A DNA stretch of 64,000 nt from CAJQQY01 sp964564545 (GTDB taxonomy: Bacteria; Bacteroidota; Bacteroidia; Chitinophagales; Saprospiraceae). The DNA lies in assembly GCA_964564545.1 (NCBI GenBank), contig CAZMBP010000109.1, forward strand, positions 1 through 64,000, written 5' to 3'. This document shows, piece after piece, positions 45,747 through 53,850 of the stretch. The notes beneath the pieces were generated by a model that made no database searches, was not told the DNA's origin, and saw only the letters and a list, made by a program, of their open reading frames with translations. The position numbers and the translations under genes are program-made. Position 1 is the first letter of the stretch. Each line of letters begins with the position of its first letter.

Positions 45747-45970
45747 ACAACATTGTTGGTTTAAATAAAGTGCAAATTTCTAAAGCCACTTTTTAAAAAC
45801 TCTCAACATATGTTGAAAAATAGGTTTGGTGTTATTTTTTCTTTCTTCTAATTTACCATAAACTCTTTGATTAACTTATAGATACTAATTATTTTTTCCG
45901 CTTTTATTTCTAAATGCTCCATTGCAATTCCAACCGATTATTTTCATACTTTTTTATTTATTTTGAGAGA
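45747..45970. other. Intergenic region upstream of the barrel-lipoprotein operon
   Basis: No ORF. A 14-bp perfect palindrome, TCAACATATGTTGA (45803-45816), lies 57 bp upstream of the barrel gene start and is a plausible operator for a dimeric regulator such as the Crp-like protein of the same operon. This is inference from symmetry and position. Confidence 0.35.
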
Positions 45971-46015
45971 GTCGCTTTGCTCTTTTTTTTAGGTCTGTTA
46001 AAGCAGATCACCACG
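45971..46015. repeat. REP arm (dispersed repeat copy D)
   Basis: GTCGCTTTGCTC plus T8, then GGTCTGTTAAAGCAGATC and CACGT, matching one arm of the 145-bp element at 10103. The mirror arm is absent. It encodes the last codons (RGDLL) and TAA of the topoisomerase gene. Confidence 0.8.
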
Positions 46016-48373
46016 TAGGATATTTTCTACTAATTCTTTGGTCATGGTTTTTCCCGTTGCTTGTTTTCGAACTTCGTCAAATGAAAAACGCCAGGTGCAT
46101 CCATTTTGCCAAGTACTGCAACCGTAGGCCGTTTTTCCTTTTACAACATTTCCAATTCCACATTTTGGGCAGAGCATGCTCGCCTTTTTATTTTTAATGG
46201 AAGCCGTTTTTAGTTTTTGACTTCCTACTTTTCGAGCTTCTTTTTCTTTTAAAAATAGTTCGAAGTTATCGTTGAATTTTAAGTTCCCATTTACCTTTTT
46301 TCCATCCTTTTTAAATCCTCTAATTTGGATAGTTGATCCTTGCGAAATGAGTCGAGACAATTGTTTCTCAGGAATTTTTTTATCCATAAATTTAAATGGC
46401 AAAAGAAACTTGCAGCCATCTTTCCATCGACTACAACCGTAAGCCGTTTTACCTTTTAGTAATTTTCCTTGTTGGCATTTTGGACAAGTAGCTCCTTCTA
46501 TTTTATTTTTAGAAATTGGTTTTTTCTTTTTGGCAAACTTAGTATCAGGTTTTGCATCAGAAAAAATCTTAACTGATTTTGCCATCCTTACTTCGTCCAC
46601 AAGTTGTGAAACCATGACTTTCATATTGTCGATAAAAGTCTTAGGTGAGTACTCTCCATTTTCGATATCACGCAATTGTTTTTCCCATTGGCCAGTAAGT
46701 TCAGCCGATTTCAACATTGGATTATTGATGATATCGATGAGTTGAATTCCAGTTTCAGTTGGAAGGATTTGCTTCCGTTTTCGTTGAATATATTTTCTTC
46801 GGAATAAGGTTTCAATAATCGCAGCACGAGTAGATGGACGACCAATTCCATTTTCTTTCATCAAGTCTCGCAACTCATCATCATCCACATTTTTTCCTGC
46901 AGTTTCCATGGCTCGTAGCAAAGTACCTTCGGAGTATGTCTTGGGAGGTGAAGTCATTTTTTCTAATAAAGACGAAACGTGCGGGCCAGTTTCATCTTTC
47001 TGAAAAGCAGGTAAAATTCTTTCCTCTTCCTCTTTTTTCTTTTTACTATCATCCGTTTCTTCGTCTGATGAAGTGGTGCTCTTTTTTTTCGGTTTAGGAA
47101 ACAGCACACGCCAACCTTCTTCCAGAATTTCTTTTCCATGAGCTTTAAAAGTTACTCCATTTGATTCTCCCCGAACTGTAGTTTTTGCCACCAAACAATC
47201 TGGATAAAATGCTCCAATAAATCTTCGTGCAATTGCATCATAAACATTCTGCTCTTGAGAAACTAATCTTTTTTCAAAACCAGTAGGAATGATGGCATGG
47301 TGATCGGTTACCTTTTTATCATTAAAAACTTTTGTTGATTTTCGAATAGGTTTACCCAAAAGAGGCTGAACAAGTTGGCTGTAGGATTGCATCTTCTGTA
47401 GGATTCCTCCAATTTTTGGATAAACATCATTTGGTAAAAAAGTAGTATCCACACGTGGGTAAGTCACAACTTTTTGTTCATATAATTTTTGAACAATTTT
47501 TAAAGTTTGATCGGCTGAATAAGAAAATCGTTTATTGCAATACACTTGTAAACTAGTCAAGTCAAACAAACGCGGAGGTGTTTCTTTTCCATTTTTTTTG
47601 ATGACATCGATGATGGTGAATGGATGATCTTTGACATTGTCCAGAGCGGAATCGCCTTCTTCCTTTTTGAGAAATTTTCCTTTTTCACAATTAAAAGTTA
47701 CCTCACGATATAGCGTTTGTAATTCCCAAAAAGGTTCAGGTTTGAAGTTGGCAATTTCATGATGACGTTTGACCAGCATTGCCAAAGTTGGCGTTTGCAC
47801 TCGACCGATAGAAAGAACTTGTTTGTAGCCACCATATTTTAAAGTGTACAATCGAGTCGCATTCATTCCCAAAATCCAATCACCAATTGCTCTTGAAAAA
47901 CCTGCGAAATAAAGGTTGTCAAATTGGTTGGCATCCATCAAATTTTGGAAACCATCTTTGATCGCTTCAGCTGTCAAGGATGAAATCCACAGACGTAAAA
48001 CTTTACCTTTATATTTCGCCTCATTGATGACCCATCGTTGAATGAGTTCCCCTTCTTGACCGGCATCCCCACAGTTAATAACTACTTCCGCTTTTTTAAA
48101 TAAAGACTTAATGACCCCAAATTGCTTTTTGACACCAGCGTCTTTCATCAGTCTAGTTTCAAATTTTTCGGGGAGCATGGGGAGACAATTGAAGTCCCAT
48201 CTTTTCCAATGAGCTTGATATTCGTTGGGTTCAAGCAAGGTACAAAAATGTCCGAATGTCCAAGTTACTGCATAGCCGTTGCCTTCGAAATATCCGTCTT
48301 TTCGAGTTTTGGCTCCTAAAATTGTTGCGATTTCACGAGCGACACTAGGTTTTTCGGCGATGCATACTTTCAT
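45998..48373 (-). CDS. topB: DNA topoisomerase III (type IA)
   Basis: A 791-residue type IA topoisomerase that breaks and passes single strands, important in decatenation and recombination. The TOPRIM domain at the start has KVCIAEKPSVAREIA and CGDAGQEGELIQRW (DxE near 103-107). The central core shows SIGRVQTPTLAMLVKRH, and the catalytic tyrosine is in TYPRVDTTFLP (about residue 310). GIGRPSTRAAIIETL is a further signature. The C-terminal third (about 625-791) carries two zinc-ribbon modules (CPKCQQGKLLKGKTAYGCSRW and CPKCGIGNVVKGKTAYGCSTW). The last five residues (RGDLL) come from the REP arm, so the native C-terminus may differ. Confidence 0.94.
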   Translation of the reverse strand: MKVCIAEKPSVAREIATILGAKTRKDGYFEGNGYAVTWTFGHFCTLLEPNEYQAHWKRWDFNCLPMLPEKFETRLMKDAGVKKQFGVIKSLFKKAEVVINCGDAGQEGELIQRWVINEAKYKGKVLRLWISSLTAEAIKDGFQNLMDANQFDNLYFAGFSRAIGDWILGMNATRLYTLKYGGYKQVLSIGRVQTPTLAMLVKRHHEIANFKPEPFWELQTLYREVTFNCEKGKFLKKEEGDSALDNVKDHPFTIIDVIKKNGKETPPRLFDLTSLQVYCNKRFSYSADQTLKIVQKLYEQKVVTYPRVDTTFLPNDVYPKIGGILQKMQSYSQLVQPLLGKPIRKSTKVFNDKKVTDHHAIIPTGFEKRLVSQEQNVYDAIARRFIGAFYPDCLVAKTTVRGESNGVTFKAHGKEILEEGWRVLFPKPKKKSTTSSDEETDDSKKKKEEEERILPAFQKDETGPHVSSLLEKMTSPPKTYSEGTLLRAMETAGKNVDDDELRDLMKENGIGRPSTRAAIIETLFRRKYIQRKRKQILPTETGIQLIDIINNPMLKSAELTGQWEKQLRDIENGEYSPKTFIDNMKVMVSQLVDEVRMAKSVKIFSDAKPDTKFAKKKKPISKNKIEGATCPKCQQGKLLKGKTAYGCSRWKDGCKFLLPFKFMDKKIPEKQLSRLISQGSTIQIRGFKKDGKKVNGNLKFNDNFELFLKEKEARKVGSQKLKTASIKNKKASMLCPKCGIGNVVKGKTAYGCSTWQNGCTWRFSFDEVRKQATGKTMTKELVENILRGDLL

Positions 48374-48549
48374 GTAAGTGTATTAGCGTTAGCATTATTT
48401 TTTTAGAGATTGTTGTTAAATATATAAAAGAACAATATTGAATATTGAGGCTTTTGTTTTTTATTTTTCTAGAAAAAAGAAATGCCAAATTAGGGAAAAG
48501 AGGGGGGAATTGGAAGGGGAAAAAGGATTTTTGAAATGAAAGTTGATAC

Positions 48550-48628
48550 TAACGCCCTTTCAGGGCTTGACGATGTTTGTTTTATCCCAAGGCGTTGCCT
48601 TGGGTTGAGGCTATAAGCCTTTCAGGCT
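48550..48628 (+). repeat. Left 78-bp inverted repeat of the IS200-like locus
   Basis: Contains three small hairpins: CGCCCTTTCAGGGC, CCCAAGGCGTTGCCTTGGG and GCCTTTCAGGC. It is almost the exact reverse complement of 48966-49043, with one-base differences in the A/T spacers. Confidence 0.85.
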
Positions 48629-48652
48629 TATTCGAGTGAGGCTTCTATTTAT

Positions 48653-48932
48653 GAAAAATGGAGAAAAAGATATTTGATATATTAAGGTAAGGGATATTAG
48701 ATCAAAGAGACAAAATTAAAGGATCGCCATAAAAGCTTAAATGTTTATTGTCCAAATATTTAGCCGAATGAGCAATCATTTCTGAAAAAAGGAGAGCAGG
48801 AGATTTGGGATTTCACAGGACATTAAATCAAAGAGACAAAATTAAAGGATCGCCATAAAAGCTTAAATGTTTATTGTATAAATATTTAGTCGAATGAGTA
48901 ATCATTTTTGAAAAATGGAGAAAAAGAGATCC
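48653..48932 (+). repeat. Tandem 126-bp repeat between the inverted repeats
   Basis: Two nearly identical units begin at 48701 and 48827 (ATCAAAGAGACAAAATTAAA..., including GGATCGCCATAAAAGC). A partial third copy of the unit end (GAAAAATGGAGAAAAAGA) occurs at 48653 and again at 48909. No ORF is contained. Confidence 0.85.
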
Positions 48933-48965
48933 AAGGATTTTGTATCAAAAATAAATAACAAGAGA

Positions 48966-49043
48966 AAGCCTGAAAGGCTTTAAGCCTCAACCCAAGGCAA
49001 CGCCTTGGGATAAAAACAAGCATCGTCAAGCCCTGAAAGGGCG
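48966..49043 (-). repeat. Right 78-bp inverted repeat of the IS200-like locus
   Basis: Mirror of 48550-48628. It ends 50 bp before the transposase start. Repeats with AAGGC/GCCTT and CCCAAGGC-type stems beside Y1 transposases are common in Bacteroidota and are typical of REP-associated transposases. Confidence 0.85.
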
Positions 49044-49092
49044 TAAGCAAAAAAACTAATTTTTTCAATTCAAAAATTAAAACATCCATCCT

Positions 49093-49546
49093 ATGGCGCA
49101 ATCACTTTCACAAGTATACATTCACATAATCTTCAGTACAAAAAACAGAGAAAAACTAATTAATGATGAAATAGCTCCAAGATTATTTGATTACATCGGA
49201 GGAATTTGCAAAGGATTAGATTGTGCACCAATACAAGTTGGTGGCTATGAAGATCATGTACATATATTATGTAGGTTGTCAAAAAAAAATCACCCAAGCA
49301 AAATTATTGGAAGAAATAAAAAAGCGATCATCAAAATGGATAAAGTACATCTCTCCAAAATTTTCTAACTTTTATTGGCAAGGTGGATATGCCATTTTCT
49401 CAGTAAATCCAACTCAAAAAGAAGTAGTAATAAAATACATCAAAAATCAAAAACAACATCACCAAACCAAATCTTACCAAGAAGAATTAAGATCCTTTTT
49501 AGAAAAATACAAAGTAGAATTTCAAGAAAATTATATTTGGGAATAA
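49093..49546 (+). pseudogene. IS200/IS605-type Y1 transposase, frameshifted
   Basis: Two overlapping frames make one transposase. Frame one (from 49093) starts QSLSQVYIHIIFSTKNRE and carries the HUH metal motif in EDHVHILCRL. At an A9 run (49281-49289) it shifts; the second frame continues ITQAKLLEEIKKRSSKWI and contains the catalytic tyrosine in VIKYIKNQKQHH, ending ENYIWE. Removing one A joins them perfectly. The total length (about 150 residues) is normal for this group. It may be a pseudogene, a sequencing artefact, or rescued by slippage at the A run. Left of it lie the inverted repeats at 48550-49043. Confidence 0.85.
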
Positions 49547-49617
49547 GTCCTAAAACTAGCCTAATTTTTGATATTAAATTTTTTTGTAATAAAAAATAAC
49601 CTTAATTAACATTACGT

Positions 49618-49651
49618 TTAGTTTTTTTCAATCCTAAAAAAACTATTTTTG
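49618..49651 (+). promoter_or_regulatory. Promoter of the FKBP gene
   Basis: TATTTTTG (49644-49651) matches TAnnTTTG. TTAG at 49618-49621 is a weak -33 box with 22-bp spacing. Predicted start about 49658, giving a 36-nt leader. Confidence 0.5.
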
Positions 49652-49694
49652 CATTTTTACATACACAAATTATATTTTCAAAAAAATATTTAAA

Positions 49695-50396
49695 ATGAAG
49701 AAATTGGTATACGCTATTGCCACACTATTATTTTTGGTAAGTTTTTCCAACAATACTTTTGCGCAAAAAAATAAAAAGGCGACTGAATTAAAAACATTTC
49801 AAGATTCTGTTGCTTATGCTTACGGATTTTTGATTGGAAATCAAATGAAAGATTTGAAAGTCGATAAAGAAATTCTTAAAGCTGGAATCGATCATCAGTT
49901 TGCTGAAACTCAACAAATTGACGAAGGTACTGCTCAGATGATAATGAAAAGAGCACAACAAGACCGTCAAAGAGCTGAGAAAAAAAAGAAAGAAGAAGAA
50001 GGAATCATCAATGCAGCTATTGGACAAAAATTCCTCAACGAGAATAAAGTCAAACCTGGTGTGGGATCTACTCCTAGTGGGTTACAATACAAAGTTATCA
50101 CTCAAGGCACAGGAACAAAACCTTTAGCAACTGATAAAGTGAAAGTTAATTACGAAGGAAAATTATTGGATGGAACTATTTTCGATAGCTCATACAAACG
50201 AGGAAAGCCTGCTGAATTTGGTTTAAATCAAGTTATCAAAGGTTGGACTGAAGGTCTTCAATTAATGAATACAGGTGGTAAATTTGAATTCTATATTCCT
50301 TCTGAATTAGCCTATGGAAAAAGAGGTTCTCGAAGTATTCCTCCTAATTCAACCTTGATTTTTACGGTTGAATTGTTAGAAATAGTAAAAAAATAA
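49695..50396 (+). CDS. Exported FKBP-type peptidyl-prolyl isomerase
   Basis: A 233-residue protein-folding enzyme. Signal peptide about 1-23 (NTFAQ). An N-terminal FKBP dimerisation domain (about 33-110) includes DSVAYAYGFLIGNQMK and a lysine/glutamate-rich helix. The FKBP catalytic domain (about 125-232) has KVNYEGKLLDGTIFDSSYKRGKPAEF, VIKGWTEGLQLM and YGKRGSRSIPPNSTLIFTVELL, with the expected aromatic pocket residues. It acts in the periplasm on prolyl bonds, like FkpA or Mip. A terminator follows. Confidence 0.93.
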   Translation: MKKLVYAIATLLFLVSFSNNTFAQKNKKATELKTFQDSVAYAYGFLIGNQMKDLKVDKEILKAGIDHQFAETQQIDEGTAQMIMKRAQQDRQRAEKKKKEEEGIINAAIGQKFLNENKVKPGVGSTPSGLQYKVITQGTGTKPLATDKVKVNYEGKLLDGTIFDSSYKRGKPAEFGLNQVIKGWTEGLQLMNTGGKFEFYIPSELAYGKRGSRSIPPNSTLIFTVELLEIVKK

Positions 50397-50470
50397 AATT
50401 GAATTGAAAAAATATTTTCAAGAGATATTCCAAAAGAAATATCGTATAAAGCCTTGATTTTCAATTGATT

Positions 50471-50507
50471 AAAAAAGGAGGTGGTAATTTTACCATCTCC
50501 TTTTTTT
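50471..50507 (+). terminator. Rho-independent terminator
   Basis: GGAGGTGGTAA (50477-50487) pairs with TTACCATCTCC (50490-50500), with A and T runs on either side and one G-U pair. Confidence 0.9.
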
Positions 50508-50548
50508 GTAGATTTTTTTTAGTTCTTTTCTAATTTACTTTCATATCG

Positions 50549-51151
50549 ATGACAAAATCTTATTTTTACGATATGTTAAAATTAATAGCTAAAATAATGC
50601 TCCGTCTTGGAGGTTGGTCTGTTGATCCTAATTTTCCAAAAGAATCATCAAGAAGTGTTATGATTGCAGCTCCACATACTTCCAATTGGGATGGAATCTG
50701 GGTAAGGGTTGCTTTTGCAGTTTTAGGAATTCCCGTAAAAATTGCGGTAAAAGATAGTATGACAAAGTTTCCATTTGGCATGATAACAAAGCCTCTTGGA
50801 TTTTTAGGAATTGATAGAAGTAAAAAAGATCCAAACAAACCTCGTAAAAGTCAGATCGAACAGATGGCTGATTTCTTTCAGCAATTTGATGAAATAGCAA
50901 TGGTCATTGCTCCTGAAGGAACTCGTTCATTGAGAAAAGAATGGAAAATGGGTTTTTATCATGTTGCAAAAATGGCGAATGTTCCAATCACTTTTGGCTA
51001 TCTAGATTTTGAAAAAAAATTAGCCGGCGTGGGAGGTGTTTTATATCCAACTGATAACCTAGAAGCGGATATGAGAAAAATTATGGACTTCTATAAAACG
51101 ATTACTCCTAAACACCCTGAGAAATATAGTTTGGATCAACGATACGTTTAG
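50549..51151 (+). CDS. Acyltransferase of the PlsC family
   Basis: A 200-residue 1-acyl-glycerol-3-phosphate acyltransferase-like enzyme. The catalytic motif is in APHTSNWDG (HTSNWD, a form of HX4D), followed by KDSMTKFPFGMITKPLGFLGIDRS, PEGTRS (the glycerol-phosphate box) and GFYHVAKMANVPITFGY. It should act at the inner-membrane surface on phosphatidic acid or a related lipid. A second ATG at 50573 also fits the family, whose members usually begin near LIAKIMLRLGGW. It is convergent with metX. Confidence 0.85.
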   Translation: MTKSYFYDMLKLIAKIMLRLGGWSVDPNFPKESSRSVMIAAPHTSNWDGIWVRVAFAVLGIPVKIAVKDSMTKFPFGMITKPLGFLGIDRSKKDPNKPRKSQIEQMADFFQQFDEIAMVIAPEGTRSLRKEWKMGFYHVAKMANVPITFGYLDFEKKLAGVGGVLYPTDNLEADMRKIMDFYKTITPKHPEKYSLDQRYV

Positions 51152-51183
51152 TAAGGGTTAACTATGAATACCTTTATTTTGAG

Positions 51184-52248
51184 TTAACCGTTATCCATCC
51201 ATTCCATTAATAATTCATTGATTGAATCCGCTTCCACTAAAAAACCATCGTGACCAAATGCTGATTCTAAAGAAACAAAGGTCGGATTGGGTAAATGTTC
51301 AGCTAATTGAAATTGCTCAGAGGGAGGAATTAATTGATCTGATTCGATAGATAAAACAAAAGCAGGCATTTGCAATTTTCCCAAAGCAACATCATTTCCT
51401 CCTCGACCTCTTCCCATATGATGAGTATCTAAAGTTTTAGTCAATGAAAAATAGCATTGAGCGTAAAAACGATCCTGTAATTTTTTGCCTTGATAATTGA
51501 TGTAAGATGCTGCTTTGAAACCTTCTAGTTTTTCGGATTCATCAGTTTGAGTTTTGATATAAGCATCTGAAGTTCGATAGCCAAGTAAAGCCATTCCTCT
51601 AGCAGCCTTTAATCCATTTTCCCCAGCTCGATCAAAATTCTCTCGCCATGTAGAGTCTGCTTGGATAGCTAGCCTTTGAGCAGCATGAGTTGCAATTGCC
51701 CAGGCTGTTTCTCTAGCACTTGTAGCTAAAAGTGCAATTTTATTTATTTTTTCAGGAATTAAATGAGCGAATTCCATCACTTGATGTCCTCCGCAAGAAC
51801 CTCCTATGCATAATTCAATTTCATTAATTCCTAAATGTTGTCGAAGCAAATCATGAGCTTGGACAATATCGCGAATCGATACTAATGGAAAATCAATTCC
51901 ATATGCTTTTTGAGTTTTGGGAGAAATACTTCTTGCACATGTTGAGCCATAACATGAACCTAAAATATTCGCACAAACGATAAAATGTTTTTCAGGATCG
52001 AAAATCTTTCCTTCGCCAAACATATTTTTCCACCAATCAGAAACATCAGAATTGGCGGTCAAAGCATGACAAACCCAAATGACATTATTCTTACTTTCGT
52101 TGAGTTTTCCGAAAGTGTGAAATCCAATAGTCAACTCGGGCAAAACCTCACCTGACTCTAATGTAAAAGCATTGTTGTAATTATAGAATTGCAATCCATC
52201 AATTTGGATTGGAAGGATATAAGAACTTTGATTTGTAATAGGAAGCAT
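51184..52248 (-). CDS. metX: Homoserine O-acetyltransferase
   Basis: A 354-residue alpha/beta hydrolase that acetylates (or succinylates) homoserine, the first committed step of methionine synthesis. Early strands: VIWVCHALTANSDVSDWW, followed by ILGSCYGSTCARSI. The nucleophile elbow GGSCGGHQ holds Ser151 (commonly GGSMGG). The later acid and base lie in IESDQLIPP (Asp) and FGHDGFLVE (His). Acetyl versus succinyl donor cannot be settled by eye. It is 24 bp downstream of metZ on the same strand, forming a methionine operon. Confidence 0.9.
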   Translation of the reverse strand: MLPITNQSSYILPIQIDGLQFYNYNNAFTLESGEVLPELTIGFHTFGKLNESKNNVIWVCHALTANSDVSDWWKNMFGEGKIFDPEKHFIVCANILGSCYGSTCARSISPKTQKAYGIDFPLVSIRDIVQAHDLLRQHLGINEIELCIGGSCGGHQVMEFAHLIPEKINKIALLATSARETAWAIATHAAQRLAIQADSTWRENFDRAGENGLKAARGMALLGYRTSDAYIKTQTDESEKLEGFKAASYINYQGKKLQDRFYAQCYFSLTKTLDTHHMGRGRGGNDVALGKLQMPAFVLSIESDQLIPPSEQFQLAEHLPNPTFVSLESAFGHDGFLVEADSINELLMEWMDNG

Positions 52249-52272
52249 AATTATTTTTTTTGGAAAACCATT

Positions 52273-53445
52273 TTAGGATTGTTTGCTTTTTTTCAAAGCT
52301 TGATCGATGTCTGAAATTATGTCGTCTATGTGTTCGAGGCCTACCGATACTCGAATTAAACTATTAGTAATTCCAACTTCTAATCGAGCTTCTTCTGCCA
52401 CTTTTGCATGAGTGGTCGAAGCAGGATGAGTAGCAATAGTTCGAGTGTCGCCAAGGTTCGCACTTAGGGATAACATCTCCATCGCATCCAAGAAATCACG
52501 ACCTTGTTGTAATCCTCCTTTTACTTCAAAAGTGACTAATCCTCCACCTTGAGACATTTGGTTTTTGGCAATTTGCAAAGAAGGATGACTTTTTAAAAAT
52601 GGATAGTTTACTTTTGAAATTTCAGGATGACCTTCTAAAAAATTGGCAAGGGCTAAAGCATTTTCACAATGACGATCCATCCGAACTGCCAGCGTTTCTA
52701 AACTTTTGGAAAGTACCCAAGCATTAAAAGGAGAAAGAGCCGGTCCCGTATTACGACAAAAAGATCGTACTTCATTTACTAAATCATGAGTTCCCGCAAT
52801 TGCACCGCCCATGACACGACCTTGACCATCTAAAAATTTTGTAGCCGAATGAACTAAAATATCTGCTCCAAATTTTGCTGGTTGTTGTAAATAAGGTGTG
52901 GCAAAGCAATTGTCAACACAAAAAATTAAATGATGTTTTTGGGAAAATTTTCCTGCTTCTTCCAAATCAATAATCTTCAATCCAGGATTAGAAGGAGTTT
53001 CGATAAAAATCATTTTTGTATTTGGCCTAACTTTTTTATCCCATGTTTCAGGCATTTCAGGATCAATAAAGTCATATTCGATTCCCCAGTTGGACAACCG
53101 CGTATTTAATAAATTATAAGTTGATCCAAAAATCGCTCTTGAAGCTAAGATGTGATCTCCTTTTTTCAAAAAAGTCATAAATACTGCAAAAACAGCAGCC
53201 ATCCCAGTTGCTGTTGCATAGGCATCTTCCACTTCTTCGAGTGCTGCAATTTTTAATTCAAATTCTCGAACACTAGGATTTGTAAATCGACTATAGATAT
53301 TTCCAGTTTCTTCTCCTGTAAAAAGTGAACGCATTTGTTCTGCATCATCAAATACAAAACTTGAAGTTGGAAAAATAGGAGTTCCATGTTCTCTATGTTG
53401 CGACCGTTCTGTTTGGATTCGAATGGCTTTAGTTTCGAATTTCAT
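52273..53445 (-). CDS. metZ: PLP-dependent O-acyl-homoserine sulfhydrylase
   Basis: A 390-residue Cys/Met-metabolism PLP enzyme that makes homocysteine from an acyl-homoserine and sulfide. Motifs: YSRFTNPSV near 51 (cofactor-phosphate binding), ATGMAAVFAV, FIETPSNPGLKIIDL, CVDNCFATPYLQQP, and the Schiff-base Lys203 in HSATKFLDGQGRVMGG. The last motif is as in MetZ-type O-succinylhomoserine sulfhydrylase. It is upstream of metX in the same operon. I could not find a SAM riboswitch in the leader. Confidence 0.88.
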   Translation of the reverse strand: MKFETKAIRIQTERSQHREHGTPIFPTSSFVFDDAEQMRSLFTGEETGNIYSRFTNPSVREFELKIAALEEVEDAYATATGMAAVFAVFMTFLKKGDHILASRAIFGSTYNLLNTRLSNWGIEYDFIDPEMPETWDKKVRPNTKMIFIETPSNPGLKIIDLEEAGKFSQKHHLIFCVDNCFATPYLQQPAKFGADILVHSATKFLDGQGRVMGGAIAGTHDLVNEVRSFCRNTGPALSPFNAWVLSKSLETLAVRMDRHCENALALANFLEGHPEISKVNYPFLKSHPSLQIAKNQMSQGGGLVTFEVKGGLQQGRDFLDAMEMLSLSANLGDTRTIATHPASTTHAKVAEEARLEVGITNSLIRVSVGLEHIDDIISDIDQALKKSKQS

Positions 53446-53850
53446 TGGTATGATATTTTGTAACTAATCGACATAAATTCATCTGTCTAATTAAAAACAA
53501 CTTCAATGTATTAAATATTAATAAGATGCGAAGTTAAGTGGTTTTCTTTTTAAAAATCTGTATTAAAATGAAGAAACAGGTTAATCTTAAGTTAAAAAAG
53601 TAGTTTTTTACAATGGCTTAGATCCAATAATTAATAATGAAGGTGATTTTAATAATAATCTTTGCAGCATTTTTTTTGGAGAAAAGACCAAAAACTATCA
53701 CAAGTATTTCCCAGTTTTGCCTTCTTAATACTTTAGTTATTTATTTTTCCTAAAAAAACTTCTCTTTTTTTAAACGACTTTATTCTTTTGGCGTTAGTCT
53801 ACTTTGCACCCCTATTTAAAATCTACTAATCAATAGAAAAAACAGATTTA
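53446..53850. other. Divergent intergenic region, metZ / second barrel gene
   Basis: About 400 bp with no convincing ORF. CTACTTTGC near 53800 is a partial -7 box for the plus-strand barrel gene. No riboswitch fold is recognised upstream of metZ. Confidence 0.4.

Noticed and set aside
919..45811. Shared 16-mer AAAACTCTCAACATAT at 919-934 and 45796-45811
   Set aside because: Two copies in AT-rich intergenic DNA can arise by chance; flanks share nothing else.
48701..48932. Regular direct repeats resembling a CRISPR array
   Set aside because: Only two units of 126 bp with no short repeat-unique spacer alternation and no cas genes; a tandem duplication within the IS-associated repeats.
53446..53580. 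SAM riboswitch upstream of metZ-metX
   Set aside because: No SAM-I, SAM-II or SAH core sequences or matching hairpins visible.
53637..53738. Short ORF (about 33 codons) upstream of the second barrel gene
   Set aside because: Hydrophobic start only; no leader motif, promoter or terminator to support it.
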